Assembly: GCF_002979555.1 (NCBI RefSeq)
Contig: NZ_PCOZ01000001.1
Location: 248,001 to 312,000, forward strand
From: Pseudomonas sp. MYb60
GTDB taxonomy: Bacteria > Pseudomonadota > Gammaproteobacteria > Pseudomonadales > Pseudomonadaceae
Length of the DNA: 64,000 nt
Direction: 5' to 3'
Shown: piece by piece, positions 47,726 through 58,628 of the stretch
How the letters are laid out: every line of letters begins with the position of its first letter
How positions within the stretch are numbered: position 1 is the stretch's first letter
Made by a program: the position numbers and the translations under genes
Notes under the pieces: model-generated
What the model saw: the letters and a program-made list of their open reading frames with translations, nothing else
Told to the model about the DNA's origin: nothing
Databases searched by the model: none

Positions 47726-50146
47726 TCAGAACAGCACCTTCGCCACATCCGCAAACCGCTTGGCAAAGTGCACGGTCATGCCTTCCTTCAGGTACTCCGG
47801 CAACTCTTCATAACTGCCACGGTTCGGTTCCGGCAGGATCAATTCGTGGATCTTCTGGCGGCGCGCTGCAATCACTTTCTCGCGCACCCCGCCAATCGGC
47901 AATACATGCCCGGTCAGCGTCAGCTCGCCGGTCATGGCCACGCCTTTTTTCGGCGGCTGGTTCCGCGCCAGCGACAACAGCGCACTGGCCATGGTCACGC
48001 CCGCGCTCGGGCCGTCCTTGGGCGTAGCGCCTTCCGGCACGTGCAAGTGCACGAAGGCCTCATCGAAGAATTTCGCATCACCGCCAAACGACTTCAGGTT
48101 CGAGCTGATGTAGCTGTAGGCAATTTCGGCAGACTCTTTCATCACCTCACCCAACTGCCCGGTGAGCTTGAACCCACGGTTGAGCGTGTGAATACGCGTC
48201 GCTTCGATCGGCAAGGTCGCGCCGCCCATGCTGGTCCACGCCAGGCCAGTGATCACACCGGTGCCCGACAGCACCTGTTCGTTGCGGAACACTGGCACGC
48301 CCAGGGAGCTTTCCAGGTCCCTGTTGCCGATCTTGATCACCGAGTCCGGCTCATCCAGCAACTTGACCACTGCCTTGCGCACCAGCTTGCCCAGCTGTTT
48401 CTCCAACTGACGTACACCGGCTTCGCGGGCGTACCCGTCGATCAATGCGCGCAGGGCGCCGTCGCTGATGGTCAGGCTGGTTTTCGCCACGCCGGCTTTT
48501 TCCAGCTGTTTTGGCCACAGGTGGCGCTTGGCGATGGCGACTTTTTCCTCGGTGATATAGCCCGACAGGCGAATCACTTCCATACGGTCCAGCAACGGGC
48601 CGGGGATCGAGTCCAAGGTGTTGGCGGTGCACACGAACAGCACTTTGGACAGGTCCAGGCGCAGGTCCAGGTAGTGATCGAGGAATTCGACGTTCTGCTC
48701 CGGGTCGAGGGTCTCCAGCAGCGCTGACGCGGGGTCGCCCTGGAAGCTCTGGCCCATCTTGTCGATCTCGTCGAGCATGATCACCGGGTTCATCACTTCC
48801 ACATCCTTGAGCGCCTGCACCAGCTTGCCCGGCAGGGCACCGATGTAGGTGCGGCGATGGCCCTTGATCTCGGCCTCGTCGCGCATGCCGCCAACACTGA
48901 AGCGATAGAACGGCCGCCCCAGCGACTCGGCGATGGATTTGCCGACGCTGGTCTTGCCCACGCCCGGCGGGCCGACCAACAGCACGATGGAGCCGGCGAC
49001 TTCGCCTTTGTAGGCGCCCACCGCGAGGAATTCGAGGATGCGGCTCTTGATGTCGTCAAGGCCCGCATGGTGTTTATCCAGCACCTTGCGCGCGTGCTTG
49101 AGGTTGAGCTTGTCCTCGCCGTACACGCCCCACGGCACCGAGGTGGCCCAGTCCAGGTAGTTGCGCGTCACCGCGTATTCCGGCGAGCCGGTTTCCAGGA
49201 TCGACAATTTGTTCAGTTCTTCATCGATGCGTTTCTGTGCCTGGGGCGGCAGCACCTTGCCTTCCAGGCGCTGCTCGAATTGCTCGACATCGGCACTGCG
49301 GTCGTCCTTGGTCAGCCCCAGTTCCTGCTGGATGACCTTGAGTTGTTCCTTGAGGAAAAACTCGCGCTGGTGCTCGCCGATCTTGCGATTCACCTCGGCG
49401 GACAACTCTTTTTGCAGGCGCGCGACTTCGACCTCTTTGCGCAGCATCGGCAGGACTTTTTCCATGCGCTTGAGCATGGGTACGCAGTCCAGCACTTCTT
49501 GCAACTCGTTACCGGTGGCCGAGGTGAGCGCGGCGGCGAAGTCGGTGAGCGGCGAGGGGTCGTTGGGGCTGAAGCGGTTGAGATAGTTCTTCAACTCTTC
49601 GCTGTACAGCGGGTTGAGCGGCAGCAGTTCCTTGATCGCGTTGATCAGCGCCATGCCGTAGGCCTTCACCTCGTCGGTGGGCTGGGTCGGCTGGTGCGGG
49701 TATTCGACTTCCACCAGGTACGGCGGACGGTGGTGCTTGAGCCAGGTCTTGATGCGCACACGGGTCAGGCCCTGGGCCACGAATTGCAGCTTGCCGTTCT
49801 CGCGGCTGGCGTGGTGCACCTTCACCAACGTGCCGTACAGCGGCAGGCTGGAGGTGTCGAAATGGCGTGGGTCTTCCGGCGGCGTGTCCATGAAGAACAG
49901 CGCCAGGTTGTGGTGGTCGGACTTGCTCACCAGCTCCAGGGTCTCGGCCCAGGGTTCTTCGTTGACGATCACCGGCAGCACTTGCGCGGGGAAGAAAGGC
50001 CGGTTGTGGATCGGGATGATGTAGACCTTGTCCGGCAGGTTCTGCCCGGGCAGGGCCAGGCCAGTGTTGGACGAGTGGGATTCAGCGTTTTCGGGGTCTG
50101 CGTAATCGTTGAGATCGTATTCGGGGAATTCTTGCTGGTCGCTCAT
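47726..50146 (-). CDS. asrA: Lon-family ATP-dependent protease, AsrA-like
   Basis: An 806-residue Lon protease. N-terminal substrate domain (VYIIPIHNRPFFPAQVLPVI), Walker A LLVGPPGVGKTSVGKSIA, Walker B PVIMLDEIDKMG, and a proteolytic domain with the catalytic Ser in KDGPSAGVTMASAL and Lys in IGGVREKVIAARRQKIHELI. Position beside icp and pdxJ matches PAO1 PA0779 (AsrA), a second Lon paralogue linked to heat-shock and aminoglycoside response, rather than the clp-linked Lon. Confidence 0.92.
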   Translation of the reverse strand: MSDQQEFPEYDLNDYADPENAESHSSNTGLALPGQNLPDKVYIIPIHNRPFFPAQVLPVIVNEEPWAETLELVSKSDHHNLALFFMDTPPEDPRHFDTSSLPLYGTLVKVHHASRENGKLQFVAQGLTRVRIKTWLKHHRPPYLVEVEYPHQPTQPTDEVKAYGMALINAIKELLPLNPLYSEELKNYLNRFSPNDPSPLTDFAAALTSATGNELQEVLDCVPMLKRMEKVLPMLRKEVEVARLQKELSAEVNRKIGEHQREFFLKEQLKVIQQELGLTKDDRSADVEQFEQRLEGKVLPPQAQKRIDEELNKLSILETGSPEYAVTRNYLDWATSVPWGVYGEDKLNLKHARKVLDKHHAGLDDIKSRILEFLAVGAYKGEVAGSIVLLVGPPGVGKTSVGKSIAESLGRPFYRFSVGGMRDEAEIKGHRRTYIGALPGKLVQALKDVEVMNPVIMLDEIDKMGQSFQGDPASALLETLDPEQNVEFLDHYLDLRLDLSKVLFVCTANTLDSIPGPLLDRMEVIRLSGYITEEKVAIAKRHLWPKQLEKAGVAKTSLTISDGALRALIDGYAREAGVRQLEKQLGKLVRKAVVKLLDEPDSVIKIGNRDLESSLGVPVFRNEQVLSGTGVITGLAWTSMGGATLPIEATRIHTLNRGFKLTGQLGEVMKESAEIAYSYISSNLKSFGGDAKFFDEAFVHLHVPEGATPKDGPSAGVTMASALLSLARNQPPKKGVAMTGELTLTGHVLPIGGVREKVIAARRQKIHELILPEPNRGSYEELPEYLKEGMTVHFAKRFADVAKVLF

Positions 50147-50303
50147 GGGGCACCTGCATAAGGAAGTATGGAGGTTAGATGGGGCGCGGCAGCGGTGGTT
50201 TCAATGGTGGGGACGAGATAGCAACATATTGCATGATTTTTTCAGCACACCGCAGAGCCAAAGGTGAGGGCGGGCTTGCTCCCACTTTTTGAATGGCGTG
50301 CAG

Positions 50304-51293
50304 TCAGCTGATTTTGTGCAGGTAGCTGGGCAGGGGTTGTTCCGGCAGCACCGACAACACCTTCAACCGCTGCAGCATCCGCTGCCGGGCGCGCTGCAAA
50401 TGCTCACGCAGATTCAACGCCGCCGCATCGAACGCGCCATGCAACAACAACTCCAGGATCAAGCGATGTTCGGCCAACATCGCCGGATCAGCGCCGATCC
50501 CCAACAACCGGTAGAAAATCCGGCTGATGATCATCGGGCTCTGGCCCTGGCGGATCAGCGCCGCGATCTTGCGGTTCTGCAGCCCGGCCAGGCAGCGCTG
50601 GTGCAAGTCTTCCTCGATCTGTTCGATGGTTTCCAGGCTGCACTGGGGGCTTTCCTGGGCATCCAGCACGCGCTGCAACATCGCCTCGAGCATGTCGCGG
50701 TCCAGGCCAGGCGCGCTCTGACGCAGGGCTTCGGGCTCCAGGCAGGCACGCAGTTCGTAGTCTTCAGTCACTTCCCGTGCGGTCAACGGGCCAGCCAGCC
50801 ATTGGGAGTAGGGCTCCTTTTCCACCAGGCCGCGGTCGCGCAGGCGCATCAGCGCTTCACGCACCACCGCGCGGCTGACGCCGTAGTGATCGGCCGCGGC
50901 TTGTTCATCCAGCCGGTAGTGGCCGAAAGCAATGCAGGTGGACAATGCCGCGCCGATTTCCTCGACGATCCGCTCCCCCAGCGGCCGTGTGTCGACCAGT
51001 TCATCCTCGCCGTTCAGGCCCAGGTGCGCATGGCTCAAGGGCAGGCGCAGCGGCTCCATGGCCAGGCCCTCGGGATTGATCAAATAACCGCGGCCATCGA
51101 AGCGGCAGATCAAGCCTTCGTCATGCAGTAAATCCAGCGCCTTGCGCACCGGCACGCGGCTGGTGCCGAACAATTCGGCCAGCGGTGCTTCCAGCAACAC
51201 CAGGCCGTGGCGCGCGGTGCCGCTGACGATCGCGTCGCGCAATACCTGGTGAATCATCGCGTAGCGGGAGGCCGAGGCGGACACTGCTTTCAT
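50304..51293 (-). CDS. GntR-family regulator with two winged-helix domains
   Basis: A 329-residue regulator with an unusual plan: a first GntR winged helix (residues about 8-65: MIHQVLRDAIVSGTARHG, APLAELFGTSRVPVRKALDL), then a second one (about 105-165: LDEQAAADHYGVSRAVVREA), then an FCD-type helical ligand domain. The start is the ATG at 51293; upstream residues are not GntR-like. It is divergent from the amidase operon and probably controls it, since the shared region holds two copies of a 27-bp palindrome. Confidence 0.9.
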   Translation of the reverse strand: MKAVSASASRYAMIHQVLRDAIVSGTARHGLVLLEAPLAELFGTSRVPVRKALDLLHDEGLICRFDGRGYLINPEGLAMEPLRLPLSHAHLGLNGEDELVDTRPLGERIVEEIGAALSTCIAFGHYRLDEQAAADHYGVSRAVVREALMRLRDRGLVEKEPYSQWLAGPLTAREVTEDYELRACLEPEALRQSAPGLDRDMLEAMLQRVLDAQESPQCSLETIEQIEEDLHQRCLAGLQNRKIAALIRQGQSPMIISRIFYRLLGIGADPAMLAEHRLILELLLHGAFDAAALNLREHLQRARQRMLQRLKVLSVLPEQPLPSYLHKIS

Positions 51294-51418
51294 CGCTTTC
51301 TCTGGGGGCAGGGGACGGTGGCCGGGGATTCTCTCATAAGTTGCGCCTGTCACCCTGCGCCACGTCGGTGGCACTTTTTTGGGGCCTGGAAAGGGGCGAT
51401 GTTACTTTTCTGCACCAA

Positions 51419-51445
51419 AATGTACTTATTAATAAAAGATACATT
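51419..51445. promoter_or_regulatory. Operator copy 1, near the GntR gene
   Basis: A palindrome with AATGTA and TACATT ends around TTATTAATAAAA. It matches the reverse complement of 51584-51610 at 22 of 27 positions. It lies 126 bp upstream of the regulator's ATG, so autoregulation is likely. Confidence 0.75.
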
Positions 51446-51581
51446 ATTTCATAAGGGCGGGTGTCGCTGAGCTGGCCAGATTTTTTTCGCGACTGTAACG
51501 CATCTATCCTGCAGCTCTAGGCTAAAAACCCTACACCCTAAATGTCAGCGTGAATAAGACTGGCACGAATGCTGCCTTTAT

Positions 51582-51612
51582 AAAACGTACATTTTATTAA
51601 TATGTACGTTTT
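51582..51612. promoter_or_regulatory. Operator copy 2, directly before the amidase gene
   Basis: AAAACGTACAT (51582-51592) and ATGTACGTTTT (51602-51612) form a perfect 11-bp inverted repeat around TTTATTAAT. It ends 15 bp before the amidase ATG, so binding would block transcription or its start. Confidence 0.8.
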
Positions 51613-51627
51613 GTGAGGGTCAACTTG

Positions 51628-52950
51628 ATGTCAGACGCCACTTCCATGGCCGAGGATTTCGCCAGCGGTCGCAGCGACCCTGTGCAGGTGCTTGAACAGG
51701 CACTCGTCCACGCGAGCATGGCCCCCAGCGTATTTATCTCCCTGACGGCCGAGCGCGCCCGTCGCGAAGCCGAAGCGTCCGCCGCCCGCTGGCGTGCCGG
51801 CCAGCCGCTGAGCGTGTTCGATGGCGTACCGTTGGCCTGGAAGGACCTGTTCGACGTGGCCGGCAGCATCACCACCGCAGGCGCTGCCTACCGCCGCACT
51901 GCGCCGGCCGCGGTGCTGGATGCGCCGAGCGTCGGCCTGCTGAGCCGCGCCGGCATGGTCAGCATGGGCAAGACCAACCTCAGTGAACTGGCCTACTCCG
52001 GCCTGGGCCTGAACCCGCATTTCGGCACGCCCTTCAACCCCAGCAGCAGCGACCAGGCGCGCATTCCCGGCGGCTCGTCATCGGGTTCGGCGGTGGCCGT
52101 GGCGGCGGGCATCGTGCCCATCGCCATGGGCACCGACACCGCCGGTTCGATCCGGATTCCCGCCGCCCTCAATGGTGTGGTGGGTTACCGCAGCAGTTGC
52201 CGCCGCTACAGCCGCGACGGCGTGTTCCCGCTGGCCCACACCCTCGACAGCCTCGGCCCGCTGACCCGCAGCGTGCGCGATGCCCTGGCTATCGACGACC
52301 TGCTTCACGGCCGTCGCCAAACCCACAGCGCCCGCAGCCTCAAGGGCCAGCGTTTTGTGCTGGCGCAACAGGACGTCGAACCCGCCGTAGGCAACAACCT
52401 GTTGCGCGCCGTCGAGCAGTTGCGAGCCCAGGGCGCACTGATTGAAGAACGCGAATGCCCGACCTTCCAGGCCGCCTTGGACCTGATCAAGCACCAAGGC
52501 TGGCTCGGCGCCTTCGAAGCGTTTGCCCTGCACCAAGGCCTGCTCGACAGCCGCGATGCCGAGCAACTCGATCCCCGCGTCCGTCGTCGCCTCGAAGCCG
52601 CCCGCGCGCTGCCCGCCAGCCAATTGCTGCACCTGATCGAAGCGCGTCGTCGCCTGCAACAGCAGCTGGTCGACGACCTCGACGGCGCACTCCTCATCAC
52701 CCCAACCGTCGCTCACGTTGCGCCGCCGCTGGCGCCGCTGGAAGCCGACGACGAACTCTTCGTAACCACCAACCTCGCCACCCTGCGCCTGACCATGCCC
52801 GGCAGTTTGCTGGACATGCCCGGCGTGACCCTGCCCAGCGGCCGCGATGCCCTGGGCTTGCCCACCGGGCTGCTGCTCAGCGCGCCGATGGGGGAGGACG
52901 CCCGCCTGTTGCGCGCGGCGTTGTCCGTCGAATCCGCACTTAACGTTTAA
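51628..52950 (+). CDS. Amidase-signature-family hydrolase
   Basis: A 440-residue amidase-signature enzyme that hydrolyses a C-N amide bond. The catalytic Lys is in [12 protein letters not shown], the cis-Ser/Ser pair in [18 protein letters not shown] and [20 protein letters not shown]. The ATG at 51628 follows GAGGGT by 7 nt. First gene of a long operon; the next gene, an imidase/deacetylase-like protein, starts 11 bp on. A half-amidase role acting after an imidase would fit, but the substrate is inferred only from context. Confidence 0.9.
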   Translation: MSDATSMAEDFASGRSDPVQVLEQALVHASMAPSVFISLTAERARREAEASAARWRAGQPLSVFDGVPLAWKDLFDVAGSITTAGAAYRRTAPAAVLDAPSVGLLSRAGMVSMGKTNLSELAYSGLGLNPHFGTPFNPSSSDQARIPGGSSSGSAVAVAAGIVPIAMGTDTAGSIRIPAALNGVVGYRSSCRRYSRDGVFPLAHTLDSLGPLTRSVRDALAIDDLLHGRRQTHSARSLKGQRFVLAQQDVEPAVGNNLLRAVEQLRAQGALIEERECPTFQAALDLIKHQGWLGAFEAFALHQGLLDSRDAEQLDPRVRRRLEAARALPASQLLHLIEARRRLQQQLVDDLDGALLITPTVAHVAPPLAPLEADDELFVTTNLATLRLTMPGSLLDMPGVTLPSGRDALGLPTGLLLSAPMGEDARLLRAALSVESALNV

Positions 52951-52961
52951 GGAGACACACC

Positions 52962-53840
52962 ATGGCTAAAGACATCCTCTGTGCATTTGGCGTCGACGTT
53001 GACGCCGTCGCCGGCTGGCTCGGTTCCTACGGCGGTGAAGACTCGCCAGACGACATCTCTCGCGGGCTGTTCGCCGGCGAAATCGGCGCGCCGCGCCTGC
53101 TCAAATTGTTCGAGCGCTACGGCCTGCGCACCACCTGGTTCATCCCCGGCCACTCGATGGAAACCTTCCCCGAGCAGATGAAGGCGGTGGCCGACGCCGG
53201 CCACGAGATCGGCGTGCACGGCTACAGCCACGAAAACCCGATCGCCATGACCGCCGAGCAGGAAGAGATCGTGCTCGACAAATCCATCGAGCTGATCACC
53301 CAGGTCACGGGCAAACGCCCAACCGGTTACGTCGCGCCGTGGTGGGAGTTCAGCAAGGTCACCAATGAGCTGCTGCTGAAAAAAGGCATCAAGTACGACC
53401 ACAGCCTGATGCACAACGACTTCCACCCCTACTACGTGCGCAAGGGCGATACCTGGACCAAGATCGACTACAGCCAGCACCCCGACACCTGGATGAAACC
53501 CCTGGTGCGCGGCGAAGAAACCGATCTGGTGGAGATCCCGGCCAACTGGTACCTGGACGACCTGCCGCCGATGATGTTCATCAAAAAGGCCCCCAACAGC
53601 CACGGCTTCGTCAACCCGCGTCACCTCGAAGAAATGTGGCGCGACCAGTTCGACTGGGTCTACCGCGAACACGAACACGCGGTGTTCACCATGACCATCC
53701 ACCCCGACGTGTCCGGCCGCCCGCAAGTGCTGCTGATGCTCGAACGCCTGATCGAACACATCCAGAGCCATGCCGGCGTGCGTTTCGTCACCTTCGACGA
53801 AATCGCCGATGACTTCATCCGCCGCCAACCGCGTACCTGA
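52962..53840 (+). CDS. Polysaccharide-deacetylase-family hydrolase, PgdA/cyclic imidase-like
   Basis: A 292-residue NodB-fold metal hydrolase. Family marks: the metal DVD ([20 protein letters not shown]), [20 protein letters not shown] with the metal histidines, [29 protein letters not shown] and [17 protein letters not shown]. By memory the whole protein resembles H. pylori HP0310 (PgdA) and the roughly 293-residue imidase of P. putida YZ-26. Without a signal peptide it is cytoplasmic, which disfavours a peptidoglycan substrate and favours a small cyclic imide. It lies 11 bp after the amidase. Confidence 0.88.
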   Translation: MAKDILCAFGVDVDAVAGWLGSYGGEDSPDDISRGLFAGEIGAPRLLKLFERYGLRTTWFIPGHSMETFPEQMKAVADAGHEIGVHGYSHENPIAMTAEQEEIVLDKSIELITQVTGKRPTGYVAPWWEFSKVTNELLLKKGIKYDHSLMHNDFHPYYVRKGDTWTKIDYSQHPDTWMKPLVRGEETDLVEIPANWYLDDLPPMMFIKKAPNSHGFVNPRHLEEMWRDQFDWVYREHEHAVFTMTIHPDVSGRPQVLLMLERLIEHIQSHAGVRFVTFDEIADDFIRRQPRT

Positions 53841-53877
53841 CCCTTAAAAAACAGCCCCCACCCCTGAGGCGCGACTC

Positions 53878-55218
53878 ATGTCCATCTACAACAAGCTTGA
53901 CCTGACTGGCTGGAAACCCCGGCAACTGAGCTCCAAGGAGGTGCGCTTCGCCACCTGGATCGCGTTTTTTGCCTGGGTGTTTGCGGTGTACGACTTCATT
54001 CTCTTCGGCACCTTGCTGCCGGAAATCGGCCGGCACTTTGGCTGGGGCGAAGTGGAGCAAGCTGAAATCGCGACCTGGGTGGCGGTGGGTACCGCCGTGG
54101 TTGCCCTGGCCATCGGCCCTATCGTCGATAAGTTGGGGCGCCGCAAAGGCATCATTTTCACCGTGGCCGGTTCTGCACTGTGCTCGGCACTGACGGCGAT
54201 CGGCGGCGCGTGGGGCAAGTCGCCACTGATTCTGATCCGTTCGCTGGGTGGCCTGGGCTACGCCGAAGAAACCGTCAATGCCACCTATTTGACCGAGCTG
54301 TACGGTGCCTCCGAAGACCCGCGCCTGACCAAGCGCCGCGGCTTCATCTACAGCCTGGTGCAAGGGGGCTGGCCGGTCGGTGCATTGATCGCCGCAGGTT
54401 TGACCGCGCTGTTGCTGCCGATCATCGGCTGGCAGGGTTGCTTCATCTTCGCCGCCATCCCGGCAGTGGTGATCGCGATCATGGCGCGCAAGCTCAAGGA
54501 GAGCCCGCAGTTCCAGATCCACGAACGCATCAGCCAACTGCGCAAAAGCGGCGCAGTCACCGACGCGCAAAACGTCGCCGCGACCTATGGCGTGGACTAC
54601 GACGAGCACAGCAAGGCCGGCCTCAAAGCGGCCTTCCGTGGCCCGGCCCGTCGCGCCACCCTGGTGATCGGTGCCGCGCTGCTGCTCAACTGGGCGGCGA
54701 TCCAGGTGTTCAGCGTGTTGGGCACGTCGGTGATCGTCAGCGTGCACCACATCTCGTTCGAGAACTCGCTGATCATCCTCGTGCTGTCGAACCTGGTGGG
54801 TTACTGCGGTTACCTCAGCCACGGCTGGATGGGCGACAAGATCGGCCGCCGCAACGTCATCGGCCTGGGCTGGATGCTCGGCGGGCTGTCGTTTGCCGGC
54901 ATGCTGTTTGGCCCGAGCGACATGGCGATGGTGGTCGGGCTGTACAGCCTGGGCCTGTTCTTCCTGATCGGGCCGTACTCGGCCGCCTTGTTCTTTATCA
55001 GTGAAAGTTTCCCCACCAGCATCCGGGCCACTGGCGGCGCGATCATCCACGCCATGGGCCCGATCGGTGCGGTGGTTGCAGGTTTCGGTGCCACCCAGGT
55101 GTTGGCCGCCGGCAGCGACTGGCAGACCGCCGCGCTGTGGTTCGGTGCGGTGCCGTGCTTCTTGTCCGGTGTGTTGATGTTTGCCGCGCGCCACGTGCGT
55201 CCGGAAACCGTTCAGTAA
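53878..55218 (+). CDS. MFS transporter, probable uptake permease
   Basis: A 446-residue major-facilitator permease with 12 hydrophobic segments. Loop motifs are visible: [13 protein letters not shown] between helices 2 and 3 and [20 protein letters not shown] in the second half. There is a long central cytoplasmic loop ([18 protein letters not shown] onward). It is in the sialate/aromatic-acid-like group by general look, but the substrate is not evident. It presumably imports the compound that the operon degrades. Confidence 0.9.
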   Translation: MSIYNKLDLTGWKPRQLSSKEVRFATWIAFFAWVFAVYDFILFGTLLPEIGRHFGWGEVEQAEIATWVAVGTAVVALAIGPIVDKLGRRKGIIFTVAGSALCSALTAIGGAWGKSPLILIRSLGGLGYAEETVNATYLTELYGASEDPRLTKRRGFIYSLVQGGWPVGALIAAGLTALLLPIIGWQGCFIFAAIPAVVIAIMARKLKESPQFQIHERISQLRKSGAVTDAQNVAATYGVDYDEHSKAGLKAAFRGPARRATLVIGAALLLNWAAIQVFSVLGTSVIVSVHHISFENSLIILVLSNLVGYCGYLSHGWMGDKIGRRNVIGLGWMLGGLSFAGMLFGPSDMAMVVGLYSLGLFFLIGPYSAALFFISESFPTSIRATGGAIIHAMGPIGAVVAGFGATQVLAAGSDWQTAALWFGAVPCFLSGVLMFAARHVRPETVQ

Positions 55219-55229
55219 GGAGTGTTTTG

Positions 55230-55991
55230 ATGAACCGTAAAGTTGCCTTGATTACCGGTGCTGCGAGCGGCATCGGCCAAGCCCTCGCCGTGGCCTATGC
55301 GCGCAACGGTGTGGCCGTGGTGGGCGGGTATTACCCGGCTGACCCGCATGACCCGCAAACCACCGTCAGCCTGGTGGCAGAGGCCGGTGGCGAGTGCCTG
55401 ATGCTGCCGCTGGACGTCGGTGACAGCGCCTCGGTTGACGCTCTGGCCGAGCAGGCCGTGCAGCACTTCGGCCGTCTCGACTACGCCGTGGCCAACGCCG
55501 GCCTGCTGCGCCGCGCACCGCTGCTGGAAATGACCGACGCGCTGTGGGACGAGATGCTCAACGTCGACCTGACGGGGGTGATGCGCACCTTCCGTGCGGC
55601 CACGCGGCATATGCACGAGGGCGGCGCACTGGTGGCAATCTCCTCGATTGCCGGTGGTGTGTACGGCTGGCAGGAACACAGCCATTACGCGGCGGCCAAG
55701 GCCGGGGTGCCGGGGTTGTGCCGTTCGCTGGCGGTGGAACTGGCGGCCAAGGGGATTCGTTGCAACGCGGTGATCCCGGGCTTGATCGAGACACCGCAAT
55801 CGCTGGACGCGAAGAACTCCCTGGGGCCGGAAGGTTTGGCGAAAGCCGCACGGGCGATTCCGCTGGGCCGGGTAGGGCGCGCGGATGAAGTGGCATCGCT
55901 GGTGCAGTTTCTGACCAGCGAGGCGTCGAGTTATCTGACAGGGCAAAGCATTGTCATCGATGGCGGACTAACCGTGCGCTGGCCGGATTAA
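55230..55991 (+). CDS. Short-chain dehydrogenase/reductase (first)
   Basis: A 253-residue classical SDR. Cofactor motif [15 protein letters not shown] motif [11 protein letters not shown], catalytic Ser in [11 protein letters not shown] and YxxxK in HYAAAKAGV. The ATG at 55230 follows AAGGAGTG. The substrate is unknown. Its last 18 bp are the first part of a tandem repeat that continues downstream. Confidence 0.92.
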   Translation: MNRKVALITGAASGIGQALAVAYARNGVAVVGGYYPADPHDPQTTVSLVAEAGGECLMLPLDVGDSASVDALAEQAVQHFGRLDYAVANAGLLRRAPLLEMTDALWDEMLNVDLTGVMRTFRAATRHMHEGGALVAISSIAGGVYGWQEHSHYAAAKAGVPGLCRSLAVELAAKGIRCNAVIPGLIETPQSLDAKNSLGPEGLAKAARAIPLGRVGRADEVASLVQFLTSEASSYLTGQSIVIDGGLTVRWPD

Positions 55992-56474
55992 CGGGTGTAC
56001 TCGGTCCAACGGTGGGAGGGGGCAAGCCCCCGGTGGTGGTGTATCAGTCACAGCTGTTTTTCCTGACCCACTGCCATCGGGGGCAAGCCCCCTCCCACCT
56101 GGGATCTGTGTTGAATTTAGGAGATGTGAACAGTGGCGCCGTTGGTGTGCGCTGGCCGGATTAACGGGTGTACTCGGTCCAACGGTGGGAGGGGGCAAGC
56201 CCCCGATGGCGGTGTATCAGTCACAGCTGTTTTACCTGACCCACTGCCATCGGGGGCAAGCCCCCTCCCACCTGGGATCTGTGTTGAATTTGGGAGATGT
56301 GAACAGTGGCGCCGTTGGTGTGCGCTGGCCGGATTAACGGGTGTAGTCGGTCCAACGGTGGGAGGGGGCTTGCCCCCGGTGGTGGTGTATCAGTCACAGC
56401 TGTTTTACCTGACCCACTGCCATCGGGGGCAAGCCCCCTCCCACATGGGATCTATGTTGAATTTAGGAGATGTG
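55974..56474 (+). repeat. Three-copy 173-bp tandem repeat, each copy with a REP pair
   Basis: Copies start at 55974, 56147 and 56320, an exact 173-bp period; the third ends at 56474, just before the next gene. Each unit contains the end of the first SDR gene (GTGCGCTGGCCGGATTAACG), a REPIN and the GGAGATGTG ribosome-site region of the second SDR gene. Copies differ at a few bases. In copies 1 and 2 the left REP loop reads GGGGGCAAGCCCCC; in copy 3 it is GGGGGCTTGCCCCC, the form found elsewhere in the window. Confidence 0.95.
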
Positions 56475-56477
56475 TCC

Positions 56478-57227
56478 ATGTCCCAACTGTTTAACCGCCG
56501 CGCCGTGATCACCGGCGCCGGCAGCGGTATCGGTGCTGCCATTGCCCGTGCCTACGCCACCGAAGGCGCACGCCTGGTGCTGGCCGACCGCAACGCCGCG
56601 AGCCTCGCCGAAACCGCGATCACCTGCCGCAACCTGGGGGCCGAGGTGTTCGAATGCCTGGGCGACGTGGGCACCGTCGAAGGCGCCCAGGCCAGTGTGG
56701 ATAAATGCGTCGAACACTTCGGCGGCATCGACATCCTGGTCAACAACGCCGGCATGCTCACCCAGGCGCGCTGCGTCGACCTCACGCTGGACATGTGGAA
56801 CGACATGCTGCGCGTCGACCTCACCAGTGTGTTCGTCGCCAGCCAGCGCGCCTTGCCGCACATGCTGGCGCAGCGCTGGGGGCGCATCATCAACGTGGCG
56901 TCCCAGCTGGGCATCAAAGGCGGCGCCGAACTCACGCACTACGCGGCGGCCAAGGCTGGCGTGATCGGGTTTACCAAGTCCCTCGCGCTGGAAGTGGCCA
57001 AGGACAACGTGCTGGTCAACGCCATCGCCCCCGGCCCGATTGAAACACCGTTGGTGGGCGGTATCAGCGACGACTGGAAGCGCGCCAAGGCCAAGGAACT
57101 GCCCCTCGGCCGGTTTGGCCTGGCCGATGAAGTCGCGCCGACGGCCGTGCTGCTGGCCAGCGAACCGGGCGGCAACCTGTTCGTCGGCCAGACGCTGGGC
57201 CCAAACTCCGGCGACGTCATGCCATGA
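56478..57227 (+). CDS. Short-chain dehydrogenase/reductase (second)
   Basis: A 249-residue FabG-like SDR. ITGAGSGIGAAIARAYATEG, LVNNAGMLTQARC, the catalytic Ser in INVASQLGIKGG, YxxxK in [12 protein letters not shown], and the C-terminal end ETPLVGGISDDWK. The ATG at 56478 is preceded by GGAGATGTGTCC, the last copy of the repeated ribosome-site region. Two SDRs in one operon suggest two oxidoreduction steps or two stereoisomers. Confidence 0.92.
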   Translation: MSQLFNRRAVITGAGSGIGAAIARAYATEGARLVLADRNAASLAETAITCRNLGAEVFECLGDVGTVEGAQASVDKCVEHFGGIDILVNNAGMLTQARCVDLTLDMWNDMLRVDLTSVFVASQRALPHMLAQRWGRIINVASQLGIKGGAELTHYAAAKAGVIGFTKSLALEVAKDNVLVNAIAPGPIETPLVGGISDDWKRAKAKELPLGRFGLADEVAPTAVLLASEPGGNLFVGQTLGPNSGDVMP

Positions 57228-57240
57228 GCGGGGTGTAGTC

Positions 57241-57543
57241 ATGTGTGGACTCTGCGGGTTGCTGGGCGAAGACCTGCACTGGAGCGACCCCCTGGGCGAC
57301 GAATTGCCGCGACGCCGCGAACGCCTGCGCCGCATTGCGGCGATCAACCAGGTGCTCGCGGTGTTCCGGCTCAAGGTCGAAGACTTCCAGGGCGCTTCAT
57401 ACCTGCTGCTCGGCGCCACCGGCAAACAGGAACTGGCTAGTGGGTTGGATCAACTCTGGCAGGCCGCCGAAACCATGCTCGGCCGACCGCTGGACCCCCT
57501 CGACCCCCAACTGCTCGACCACTTGGAATACAACCCACTGTAG
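57241..57543 (+). CDS. Small MCGLCG protein of unknown function
   Basis: A 100-residue protein beginning MCGLCGLLGEDLHW, then RRRERLRRIAAINQVLAVFR and a helical C-terminus. The N-terminal CxxC could bind a metal. The Cys2 start also resembles the N-terminal nucleophile of glutamine amidotransferases, but the protein is far too short for that fold. It lies 13 bp after the second SDR and before the CobW-type GTPase. Its stop overlaps a REP element. A metal-handling role with the GTPase is a guess. Confidence 0.75.
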   Translation: MCGLCGLLGEDLHWSDPLGDELPRRRERLRRIAAINQVLAVFRLKVEDFQGASYLLLGATGKQELASGLDQLWQAAETMLGRPLDPLDPQLLDHLEYNPL

Positions 57544-57640
57544 GAGCGAGCTTGCTCGCGAAAATCGTCAACGATGACGGGGGCCTGCTGGATGAGCGCG
57601 GCGGCCTTGAATTTTTCGCGAGCAAGCTCGCTCCTGCAGG
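57540..57640. repeat. REP pair, GTAGGAGCG type, within the operon
   Basis: GTAGGAGCGAGCTTGCTCGC and the inverted GCGAGCAAGCTCGCTCCTGC, around ATCGTCAACGATGAC. Its first bases form the stop codon of the MCGLCG gene, and it ends 14 bp before the GTPase start. Confidence 0.88.
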
Positions 57641-57653
57641 GGTGGAGGCAACT

Positions 57654-58624
<971 letters not shown>

Positions 58625-58628
<4 letters not shown>

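Noticed and set aside
55974..56474. CRISPR array
   Set aside because: Only three repeats with a 173-bp period containing REP hairpins and gene ends; there are no short spacers and no cas genes.
56133..56477. N-terminal extension of the second SDR through the tandem repeats
   Set aside because: The open frame arises because REP sequence lacks stops; the SDR fold begins right at the ATG at 56478, which has its own ribosome site.
57241..57543. Glutamine amidotransferase (MCGLCG start)
   Set aside because: The MCG start is suggestive, but 100 residues cannot form the N-terminal nucleophile fold and no other motif of that family follows.
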